Positions 46,845-56,371 of a stretch of 64,000 bases of DNA are shown here, in pieces. The stretch spans positions 124,001-188,000 of the forward strand of contig JAVXUO010002897.1 of assembly GCA_033065855.1 (NCBI GenBank). The letters are read 5' to 3'. The stretch is from Escallonia rubra. Its lineage: Eukaryota > Streptophyta > Magnoliopsida > Escalloniales > Escalloniaceae. Within the stretch, counting starts at the first letter, position 1. Each line of letters begins with the position of its first letter. Position numbers and translations under genes: made by a program. Below the pieces are notes generated by a model. That model was given only the letters and a program-made list of their open reading frames with translations, had not been told where the DNA came from and did no database searches.

Positions 46845-48375
46845 TGGGAAAAGGCCCTTCAAATTTTACAACTGTTGCATGAACCATCATCAATTTGATT
46901 CCATTCTAAAAACTATTTGGCTAAAAAGGGTTGAGGGGGATGCTTGTAAACAATTGAGAACCAAGTTGAAGGCTCTGAAACAATTTTGAAGAAGTTTAAT
47001 AAAGAAAGTTATAGCAATATATCAGCTAGAACAAGTGAGAAATACAGGGGACTACAGAAGATACAAGCTCAAATGTTCTAGAACCATGACTCAACTATGA
47101 TACAAAAGGATAAGGAGGTGCATAGGCAATACTACCACCTGACTATGGCAGATGAGGCATACTATTATCAGAAGGCAAGAATCAAGAATATTAAGTTAGG
47201 TGACAACTGACAACAACACTGCTTATTTTCACAAAAGAATGAAAGTGCATATAGCATACAATATAGTAAATGCTATACAAAATGGGGATGTAGTGCAAGT
47301 CAATGGAACCAAAGAAGTACATGAAATGGCAATAAAACACTTCTCTGAATTCTTGGGAAGTCTAGTCACATCACAGCCCCAGACGAAAAGAAGAATATAG
47401 AAGGTACTCACAAAACATGTATCACACGTGGAACAACTAATGTTGGGTGCTCCTATTACAGAGACTAAAGTGAAAGAGGCTATGTATGCTATCAAAGCTA
47501 ATAAAGCCCCTGGGCCTGATGGGTTCAGTGTTGAGTTCTTTTAGAAGAATTGGAATATTGTAGGCAATATAATAATAGATGCAGTATTGGAAATGTTGAA
47601 CGGAAATAAGGACATCATGTTTTTTAATAGCACTATGTTATCACTAATACCTAAGATCCAAAATCCCACCACAATGAAGGACTTCAGGCCAATAGCCTGC
47701 TACAATGTGATTTACAAGTGTGTATCTAAGATCCTATGTGCTACGATCAATAAGGTATTGCCTTACCTAATCAGTGGGAACCTGTAAGCCTTTGTGGCAA
47801 ACAAGAGTATAACAGATAATGTGTTATTAATGCAAGAACTTGTGAAGAATTATCTCAGACAAAGGGGGTCACCAAAATGTATTATGAAGATTGAACTACA
47901 AAACGCTTATGACTCTATAGGGTGTGATTTCCTTAAAATTGTGATGGAGACTATGCAATTCCCTCCCCTCTTTGTGGTCTGGATAATGCAATGTGTGTCA
48001 AATGCCAGATTTTCAATTACTCTCAATGGGAATGTCGAAGGATACTTTGCCAGCTATAAAGGATTAAGGCAGGGAGATCTAATCTCCCCATATCTATTCT
48101 TATTAGTAATGGAGGTCGTTTCATGTCTAATAGGGACTTATGCCACACATCAAGACTTAGAATATCATCCAAGGTGCAAAGAATTACAGATTCACCACTT
48201 GTGTTTTACAGATGATCTCTACCTAATTTGCCAAGCTGGAGAAGCTACTGTCACTTTGATCAAACAAGCATTGGTAGAGTTTCAGGTACTATTTGGTCTA
48301 TCTCCTAACTTGGCAAAAAGCTCCATGTCCTTATCAGGTATTAGCACAAACACTGCTGAGAATTTGGCTAGGATA

Positions 48376-48423
48376 GTAGGCATATCAGTAGGCATATCAG
48401 TAGGCATATCAGTAGGCATATCA
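48376..48423 (+). repeat. Four 12-bp tandem units within the RT domain
   Basis: GTAGGCATATCA four times, plus a partial fifth, coding for repeated Gly-Ile-Ser-Val in frame. In-frame expansion just after the RT palm. Confidence 0.95.
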
Positions 48424-49901
48424 GTAGGCAAATTTCCAGTTACCTACCTTGGTGTCCCTTTCATCTCAACAAAACTGCATTTTAAAGATTGTGAGGGACT
48501 GGTGGAAAGGATTACCAAGAAAATTTCTAGTTGGACCACCAAAGTCCTCTCATATGGTGGGAGATTGCAACTTGCAGTATCAGTTTTGTGTAGCATGTAA
48601 GTTTACTGGTGTTCCATCTTTATTCTGCCTAAGAAAATTATTAGACAAATTGAGAAGAAAATTAGAGCCTTCATATGGCATGGCCATGATGTAAGGTGTA
48701 CTGGAGCAAAAGTAAGCAGGAAAGATGTGTGTCTTCCAAAAGAGAAGAAGGATTGGGCTTTAAAAGGCCGGATGAATGTAATAAAGCAACAATAGAAAAA
48801 CATCTATGGAATCTAGCACATAAGAAGAATTCATTATGGGTAAAATGGTGTCATGTGTACAAAATTAAAGAGCAACACATGTGGACTTTCAAACCTCCAG
48901 TGGTATTATCTTGGACATGGCACAAAATATTGAAGTGAGAGACCAATTATGTGAGTTCATCCAATATAGAGTTGCCAATGGTAGGAACACTTGGCTATGG
49001 TTAGACAGATGGATAAATGGAAAATCTATAGTGGAACGATTTGGGTTGAGACCTATATATGACTCTGGATTAGCATATCAAACCAAAGTCTGTGATATTA
49101 TCCAAGGAAATGAGTGGAAAATGCTGCTGAATATATCAAATGAGCTAAGAGTTATTAATTCCTTGGTGAAGTCACTTCCTAAGCCTAACACTGATGTTCC
49201 TGATAAAGTCATCTGGACCTTGAATTCTGTTCATCAATTTACAATAAAAAGTGCATGGGAAGGGATCAGAACTAGAACAACAAAAGATACAGTATGGAAG
49301 TTGGTATGGTTCTCTGGGAACATTCCAAAATTCTCATTCATATTGTGGATTTTATGCCAAGGTGGGCTAAGGACAAAAGTAAAGCTCAAGGCTTGGAATG
49401 TGATCCAAGATGATCATTGTGTGTTATGCACTCAGGGTACAGAACATGAAAACCATATGTTTGGTCAGTGTCCCTTTGCAAAAGAAATCTGGTTCCTAGC
49501 GTTTGACATATTAAAGGTAACAGTTCCACTATTATCATGGAACCAACTGAGTGCTCAGTTAGCAAAAGAATTTAGAGGCAAAAGCTTGGAAAATTGATAG
49601 TGGCTGCAGTGGTCTATGAGATTTGGCAGGAGAGAAACACAAGAATTTTTGGCAAGAAGCAAACTAATGCTCAGGACTTATAGTTGGAAAAAGATTGGAA
49701 ACATAACTAGAAATAAGGGATTATGCCAGGCCTGGGGTATTAATGAAAGTTTGATAGATGTAGGGGGGACGTCATGAATAATGTACATGGATATAGCCTT
49801 AAGTAGATGATCAGAAAATGTAAATAATTGATGAATTGTATATGTTTGCACATGAATGAATAAAAGGACCTTTTGACCAACAAAAAAAAATGATGACCTA
49901 A

Positions 49902-50072
49902 CATGGTATATAAGTATTAGACTTTGGTTTGAGAAAGTTGAGCTCAATTGTTTTTGCTTGCATATTTGGTCTCCCTTGTAATAGTGCAATTTGAACTATG
50001 TTGTTTTTGTACAGTTGATTTTTCTCTCCATGTGCAATTAGGATGATCTACATGGGGGATATTGAAATATGA
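49902..50072. other. Short spacer before the (TA)n tract
   Basis: No gene. Contains CTACATGGGGGATATTG near 50050, polypurine-tract-like, but no LTR start follows. Confidence 0.4.
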
Positions 50073-50109
50073 TATGATATATATATATATATATATATAT
50101 AGATATATA
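50073..50109. repeat. (TA)n microsatellite, left flank of the palindrome
   Basis: GATATGATATATATAT... with one interruption; the matching tract at 54236-54285 flanks the other end. Confidence 0.9.
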
Positions 50110-50149
50110 GCGGCCCGCGCCACACCCCCCGGCGGATCAAAAAAATTTC

Positions 50150-50450
50150 CCCACCCAGCCGCCTCCCTTACACGCGGTTGGGTACTGTACCATTTTCTCG
50201 TGGGCCCACCACAAAAAGCACTCATTTTTTCTTTTGAGCCCAACCGCATGTAAGAGAAGCGGTTGGGCATGATTATTTTTTTGACATGGGCCCACCACAA
50301 AAAACCACTCCACCCAACCGCTTCTCTTACACGCGGTTGGGACAAATTTTTTTTTGCCCAACCGCTTCTAAAAGAAGCGGTTGGTAACCCTTTTTTTTTT
50401 AACAATTTTTTTAAAAAACCAACCGCATATAAAAGAAGCGGTTGGTGGCT
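50150..50450. repeat. Hairpin-motif cluster, left arm
   Basis: Several short palindromes built from CCCAACCGC and GCGGTTGGG separated by about 10 nt (for example CTTCTCTTACAC or ATGTAAGAGAA), spaced 40-90 bp apart. Each could fold alone. Mirror cluster at about 53890-54195. Confidence 0.85.
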
Positions 50451-50529
50451 TTTTTTTGGGTAGCTCCCACACAAAAATTTTCAAATTTTTTGGTTGGCTG
50501 ACACAAAAAAAAAAAAATTCGAGCCAAGG

Positions 50530-50890
50530 CTGCCACGTGGCCTCCCCCGCGACTGCCACGTGGCAAAACCGCGTGAAGGGGCGCCGGTTGGGCGATGGCC
50601 CTGCCACGTGGCCTCCCCCGCGCCTGCCACGTGGCCCAACCGCGTGAAGGGACGCCGGTTGGTGCCACGTGGCCTCGCCCGCGCCTGCCACGTGGCCCAA
50701 CCGCGTGAAGGGACGCCGGTTGGTGCGATGCCCTGCCGCGTGGCCTCCACGCGCCTGCCACGTGGCCCAACGCGGGAAGGTGCGCCGGTTGGTACGATGG
50801 CCGTGCCACGTGGCCTCCCCCGCGCCTGCCACGTGGCCCAACCGCGTGAAGGGGCCCCGCGGGTTGCCCTCTCCTTCTGCCACGTGGCGC
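50530..50890. repeat. G-box palindrome array, left arm
   Basis: About ten copies of GCCACGTGGC (perfect G-box/ABRE-like CACGTGGC) alternate with CCTCCCCCGCGCCT and CCAACCGCGTGAAGGG phrases, period roughly 60 bp. One copy reads GCCGCGTGGC. Confidence 0.9.
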
Positions 50891-51029
50891 CCCCCCCCCC
50901 ACGCGCCTGATGCTCCCCGTGACTGTCCTTCCCTTCCCGTGACTATCCTTTTGCAGAGTCTTTTTTTTCGGGCCAATTTTTTTTTTCTGCAGAGACCCTC
51001 TTTTTTCTTCTCTTTTCCTTTTTCTTCTC

Positions 51030-51039
51030 TATTTATAAT
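51030..51039 (+). promoter_or_regulatory. Inward TATA-like promoter, left arm
   Basis: TATTTATAAT between pyrimidine-rich stretches. Downstream, CAACAAGTAAGTATT at 51184-51198 has a full GTAAGT donor. Together they resemble a core promoter plus a short non-coding first exon. The function is inferred. Confidence 0.4.
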
Positions 51040-51286
51040 CCCCTCCCCCCAACCATTCTTCTCCACATTTCTGCTCTGCTCCGCACTTTTTCTCCACAAA
51101 CCAAAAAATTTTAGCGCTAGAAGAAGATCGGTGGATAATCGCTAGAAGATCGGTAGATTTTTCTTCAAATACATCAAGTCACAACAAGTAAGTATTTTGA
51201 ATTTCCTTATAATTCAATGTTAGGTTTATACAAATCAGCGTATTACATTTATAGCGATTCAAAATAGCGTATTACATTACATTTAT

Positions 51287-52320
51287 AGACAGCTTTTTCA
51301 CGGATTTATAAAAAATAGCTAGAGCGAGATTTTGCCAAAGTACAAAAAAGAGACCCTAGTTATTCTGAAAGGATCTGTATCAGGTAAAAATTTCAGATTT
51401 TTCCAAGTACTGTAGAGGGGCTAACTGATACGGGGAACCGTGTACCTTCGCAGTCTAATTTAAAATACCAAGCTAGCGCGATTTCGCGCGAAACTTTTAC
51501 GAGAACCCTAGGATGTTGGGAAGTTCCATTCCCCAGGATTTCGCGCCATTCCGGAGCCGTTTGCTATTTTTTTGCCCGAACGGCCCTTTCAGCGCTCGCC
51601 CTTTAATTAGACAGCTTTTTCACGGATTTATAAAAAATAGCTAGAGCGAGAGTTTGCCAAAGTCAAAAACAGGGACCCTAGTTATTCTGAAATGATCTGT
51701 ATCAGGTAAAAATTTCAGATTTTTCCAAGCACTGTAGAGGGGCTAACTGCTACGGGGAACCGTGTACCTTCGCAGTCTAATTTAAAATACCAAGCTAGCG
51801 CGATTTCGCGCGAAACTTTTACGAGAACCCTAGGATGTTGGGAAGTTCCATTACCCCGGATTTCGCGCCATTCCGGAGCCGTTTGCTATTTTTTTGCCCG
51901 AACGGCCCTTTCAGCGCTCGCCCTTTAATTAGACAGCTTTTTCACGGATTTATAAAAAATATCTAGAGCGAGATTTCGCCAAAGTGAAAAACAGGGACCC
52001 TAGTTATTATGAAATGATCTGTATCAGGTAAAAATTTCAGATTTTTCCAAGCACTGTAGAGGGGCTAACTGCTACGGGGAACCGTGTACCTTCGCAGTCT
52101 AATTTAAAATACCAAGCTAGCGCGATTTCGCGCGAAACTTTTACGAGAACCCTAGGATGTTGGGAAGTTCCATTCCCCAGGATTTCGCGCCATTCCGGAG
52201 CCGTTTGCTATTTTTTTGCCCGAACGGCCCTTTCAGCGCTCGCCCTTTAATTAGACAGCTTTTTCACGGATTTATAAAAAATAGCTAGAGCGAGATTTGG
52301 CCAAAGTGCAAAACAGGGTT
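51287..52320. repeat. 322-bp tandem units, left of the apex
   Basis: Three full units at 51287-51608, 51609-51930 and 51931-52252, then a partial one to about 52320. Each starts AGACAGCTTTTTCACGG and includes GCGCGATTTCGCGCGAAAC. The units differ by only a few bases. Confidence 0.95.
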
Positions 52321-52342
52321 CTCGCAAAACAGAGATTTCGCC

Positions 52343-52939
52343 AATGGCTCCGGAATGGCGCGAAATCCTGGGGAATGGAACTTCCCAACATCCTAGGGTT
52401 CTCGTAAAAGTTTCGCGCGAAATCGCGCTAGCTTGGTATTTTAAATTAGACTGCGAAGGTACACGGTTCCCCGTAGCAGTTAGCCCCTCTACAGTGCTTG
52501 GAAAAATCTGAAATTTTTACCTGATACAGATCATTTCAGAATAACTAGGGTCCCTGTTTTTCACTTTGGCGAAATCTCGCTCTAGCTATTTTTTATAAAT
52601 CCGTGAAAAAGCTGTCTAATTAAAGGGCGAGCGCTGAAAGGGCCGTTCGGGCAAAAAAATAGCAAACGGCTCCGGAATGGCGCGAAATCCTGGGGAATGG
52701 AACTTCCCAACATCCTAGGGTTCTCGTAAAAGTTTCGCGCGAAATCGCGCTAGCTTGGTATTTTAAATTAGACTGCGAAGGTACACGGTTCCCCGTATCA
52801 GTTAGCCCCTCTACAGTGCTTGGAAAAATCTGAAATTTTTACCTGATACAGATCCTTTCAGAATAACTAGGGTCTCTTTTTTGTACTTTGGCAAAATCTT
52901 GCTCTAGCTATTTTTTATAAATCCGTGAAAAAGCTGTCT
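52343..52939. repeat. 322-bp units, inverted, right of the apex
   Basis: A partial unit (52343-52617) and one full unit (52618-52939) in reverse orientation. The right side thus has about two fewer units than the left. Confidence 0.95.
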
Positions 52940-53186
52940 ATAAATGTAATGTAATACGCTATTTTGAATCGCTATAAATGTAATACGCTGATTTGTATAA
53001 ACCTAACATTGAATTATAAGGAAATTCAAAATACTTACTTGTTGTGACTTGATGTATTTGAAGAAAAATCTACCGATCTTCTAGCGATTATCCACCGATC
53101 TTCTTCTAGCGCTAAAATTTTTTGGTTTGTGGAGAAAAAGTGCGGAGCAGAGCAGAAATGTGGAGAAGAATGGTTGGGGGGAGGGG

Positions 53187-53196
53187 ATTATAAATA
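53187..53196 (-). promoter_or_regulatory. Inward TATA-like promoter, right arm
   Basis: Mirror of the left-arm site: TATTTATAAT on the minus strand, with the GTAAGT donor-like site at 53033-53038 (minus). Confidence 0.4.
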
Positions 53197-53324
53197 GAGA
53201 AGAAAAAAGAGGGTCTCTGCAGAAAAAAAAATTTGGCGCGAAAAAAAAGACTCTGCAAAAGGACAGTCACGGGGAGGGAAGGACAGAGTCATGGGGAGCA
53301 CCAGGCGCGTGGGGAGTGGCGCCA

Positions 53325-53812
53325 CGTGGCAGAAGGAGAGGGCAACCCGCGGGGACCCTTCACGCGGTTGGGCCACGTGGCAGGCGCGGGGGAGGCCACG
53401 TGGCACGGCCATCGTACCAACCGGCGCACCTTCCTGCGTTGGGCCACGTGGCAAGCGCGGGCGAGGCCACGTGGCACCAACCGGCGTCCCTTCACGCGGT
53501 TGGGCCACGTGGCAGGCGCGGGGGAGGCCACGTGGCACGGCCATCGTACCAACCGGCGCACCTTCCCGCGTTGGGCCACGTGGCAGGCGCGTGGAGGCCA
53601 CGCGGCAGGGCATCGCACCAACCGGCGTCCCTTCACGCGGTTGGGCCACGTGGCAGGCGCGGGCGAGGCCACGTGGCACCAACCGGCGTCCCTTCACGCG
53701 GTTGGGCCACGTGGCAGGCGCGGGGGAGGCCACGTGGCAGGGCCATCGCCCAACCGGCGCCCCTTCACGCGGTTTTGCCACGTGGCAGTCGCGGGGGAGG
53801 CCACGTGGCAGC
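53325..53812. repeat. G-box palindrome array, right arm
   Basis: Inverted counterpart of 50530-50890, longer by roughly 120 bp because of additional repeat units. GCCACGTGGC recurs throughout; long frames across it are repeat artefacts. Confidence 0.9.
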
Positions 53813-53889
53813 CTTGGCTCGAATTTTTTTTTTTTTTTTTGTGTCAGCCAATCAAAAAATTTGAAAATTTTTGTGTGGGAGCCACCCAA

Positions 53890-54195
53890 AAAAAAAGCCA
53901 CCAACCGCTTCTTTTATATGCGGTTGGTTTTTTAAAAAAATTGTTAAAAAAAAAGGGTTACCAACCGCTTCTTTTAGAAGCGGTTGGGCAAAAAAAAATT
54001 TGTCCCAACCGCGTGTAAGAGAAGCGGTTGGGTGGAGTGGTTTTTTGTGGTGGGCCCATGTCAAAAAAATAATCATGCCCAACCGCTTCTCTTACATGCG
54101 GTTGGGCTCAAAAGAAAAAATGAGTGCTTTTTGTGGTGGGCCCACGAGAAAATGGTACAGTACCCAACCGCGTGTAAGAGAAGCGGTTGGGTGGA
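53890..54195. repeat. Hairpin-motif cluster, right arm
   Basis: Mirror of the left cluster, with the same CCAACCGC...GCGGTTGG palindromes and almost no changes. Confidence 0.85.
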
Positions 54196-54233
54196 GAAAA
54201 TTTTTTTATCCACCGGTGGGTGTGGATCGGGCC

Positions 54234-54235
<2 letters not shown>

Positions 54236-54285
<50 letters not shown>
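54236..54285. repeat. (TA)n microsatellite, right flank of the palindrome
   Basis: About 25 TA units directly after the right terminus GGGCCCC. Confidence 0.95.
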
Positions 54286-54290
<5 letters not shown>

Positions 54291-54984
54291 AGTCAATTCT
54301 TAAAACATTTAAATTATAGTGCAAATGGTAGTTTTTTTTTTGGGCAATAGGAGAATGACATTGAAGTAAATGAGTTTTGTTACATGTTTCCTTGAGTTTT
54401 TTTTCCTTAAATAATATTATTTTAATACTTAATTACCTATCTACTCTGTTTTGAAACTTAATTACCCGCATACTACGCTTTTGTAAATCACGTTTTAGAA
54501 CACGACTTTAAAGAAGAAAACGTGATTTAAAACCATGTTTTCATTTTCTTTTTTCATTTTTAGCGTGATTTCTCAAAATCTAAGAAAACTGAATAAAAGA
54601 AGAAATTATAGGAAACAAATAGCGCGCGTTTGGGACTGTGTGTTCTGAACCCATTTTACCTTTTCCCCTCCTTTCTCCTTTCTCCTTCCTTCTTTTTTTT
54701 TCCTCAGCCCTTGCTCAAGGCTGGGCTACACCAATTATAGTTGCACTAGGTGAGTTTTCTTCTTTCTCGTTTCTTTCTTCCTCTGTGTCCTCTTTTAACA
54801 TCATTGCTGGGTATTCCAATTTTGATATTAGGGCAAAATTTCAAACCCATTGGATAATTTACTGTTGGGATTAGGGCAAAATTTGAGAGGTCCAGTCAAG
54901 CAATATATGTAGTTCCACCCAATTTAGCAACGTGAGTCCTCCTCTTTTTTTTTTTTTGGGCACCAATTTCACAAATTGTTACTG
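54286..54984. other. Unassigned DNA before the third tandem unit
   Basis: AT- and T-rich. A frame at 54638 starts with a hydrophobic stretch (LLSPFSFLLFFSSALAQG) and then meets a CTAGGTGAGTTTTC donor-like site, but no second exon or homology is recognised. Confidence 0.35.
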
Positions 54985-56371
54985 TCAAACCATGTTCCTC
55001 GTCCAAGACGAGGCATGCATGGTGTAGTGAAGTATGAACCAATGCCAGAATTATGGCGGTGCAACACAGTACATGGGGCATGATAGAGTACATGGCTGTA
55101 TAAGTGGCAAGGTGCATAGCCACGACGAGAAATGTACGGTGGCAAGGGGCACGCTTAATGGAGATGACGAGGGGTCACGATCATTGAGTCTTGTACGGGA
55201 CACATGATACAACAACATCGCATGGGCACAACTGAGAGAAGCAATGTCGGGGCACGTATAGCAGGAGGCAATGCCCAGGCACGTTCAACCTTCATGGCGT
55301 TTGAGCATAGCATGAGCACAACTTTAAAGGCACGTAACGTGGAGATAGCACTCGAACGTTGTTAGGCTCATCACCCTTTTTTGGCTATAGTTGAAACATG
55401 TCCTTAATATAACAATTTAACAAAAGCGTTTCTAGTTATTTGACGTTTATCAATCTAAAAAAAGTAAAACTGCATAAATGGAGCTATCCACTGTCCAATT
55501 AAGAAGGTTATAGCTGTAAATTACTAATATAAGAGTTATACAGTCCCATCGATATATACCTAATATCTTGCTTTGCATGCAAAACAACAACAGGACCACT
55601 AACATATGGAATGAACTTTTGTTACAACCCTTAACGTAAAATTAGATGTGACCACGGAATTTGCGTTGCAACTGGTCCATTTGGGGTGAGCATTTGAACC
55701 TACTAAGTCGAAATGACCAAATTGGTCGATCACAAACCGATTAGAGAAACAATCAATTTATTTTTTATTTTTTTTCAAACCAATATTTGGTTCGGTTGGT
55801 TTGAATTTTTTTTTTTGTTTGACATTGTTCTAAACCGAAGCGAAGCTATATATGTCCAATTAAAATATAGGAATTTTAATCTAATCCTAATTTCATAAGG
55901 TAGTCACAATACATAAATAAATACTACCCTAATTTCAATATGTAGGCTGCAATCAACTTGTAATTATATACATTACAAACGCCAAATAGTCAATAATTAG
56001 GTCTAAACAAGTTCAGCAATTACTTCTAGGCCAAAGCAGTCATTCTATTCAAACCAATCCGTTTGATCTATCCGAACCATTTAAACCGAGTCGTTTAACT
56101 ACGGTGTGATTTTAATAAGCTGGTGGTGATTAGTTAAGTTTGATATTTAATTTCTAAACTGAACCAGCCGAATCATGCTCACCCAGATATGCTCGGAAGC
56201 ACTCTCGCAAAAAATCATATATAAGGGCGCACAAAATCATGAATCCAATGACGTAGATCTGACATGATGCCGAGTCCACTCGCCCATGCTGGAGCTCAGA
56301 AGAAATATTTAGAAGGGAAAAATCACTCTGATCCTTTTGACTGGCCACAACTCGCAGGTACAAATTTGGAG
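54985..56371. repeat. Truncated third tandem unit (upstream part only)
   Basis: 54985-55715 matches 35980-37480 in A (without A's Mutator-like insertion) and 57660-58325 in B. 56230-56365 matches the proximal promoter of B (58330-58480). It then passes directly into the GGCATTATGTG start of unit B, with no gene body. A GGTTCGGTTGG-rich stretch at about 55720-56170 interrupts it. Confidence 0.75.

Larger units (their letters stand above)
46028..49600 (+). pseudogene. LINE ORF2 remnant: endonuclease, RT, zf-RVT
   Basis: Opens MTTIASWNIRGLNDPVRQRD. Endonuclease motifs: LLETRV, RDFNIIRNG (usually GDFN), ISDHALL. RT motifs: KANKAPGPDG near 47490, DFRPIACYNVIYK near 47680, AYDSIGCDFLK near 47910, LRQGDLISPYLFLL near 48060 and an intact FTDD box near 48210. 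zf-RVT near 49290-49510 (WKLVWFSGNIPKFSFILW, CVLCTQGTEHENHMFGQC). Breaks include a frameshift near 46090, a frameshifting 94-bp duplication at 46657-46844, and stops at 47542, 47785 and 48598. Confidence 0.8.
44705..49888 (+). mobile_element. Second L1-type LINE, degraded
   Basis: Putative TSD AATGATAACCTAA at 44692-44704 and AATGATGACCTAA at 49889-49901 (12 of 13), the second following a short A-rich tail. It contains an ORF1 remnant with coiled coil, an inserted repeat near 45325-45750, and ORF2 with endonuclease, RT and zinc-finger regions. ORF2 is only distantly similar to that of the LINE at 7470, so a different family is likely. Confidence 0.75.
50110..54235. mobile_element. 4.1-kb foldback (long inverted repeat) element inserted in (TA)n
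   Basis: From about 50150 to 54190 the right half is the reverse complement of the left, around a centre near 52330. Layers from outside in: short TIR (left CGGCCCGCGCCACACCCC; right, reverse-complemented, GGGCCCGATCCACACCC), a CCAACCGC-hairpin zone, a G-box repeat zone, a TATA-like promoter facing inward, a donor-like site, then 322-bp tandem units. The outer arms are nearly identical over long stretches, so the structure is young or kept uniform by conversion. The arms differ mainly in tandem-unit number. No protein domain is seen in any frame. Insertion in (TA)n recalls Micron-type MITEs; the long arms recall Mutator-like foldbacks. Class unassigned. Confidence 0.85.

Noticed and set aside
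50045-50070. GGGGGATATTG considered as a polypurine tract before a copia LTR
   Set aside because: No LTR start, no paired LTR and no copia domains nearby; the (TA)n tract follows.
53127-54018. Long overlapping frames on both strands in the palindrome arms (200+ codons, Arg/Pro/His-rich)
   Set aside because: They arise from the G-box/CCAACCGC repeats, occur in several frames and in both arms at once, and show no domain.
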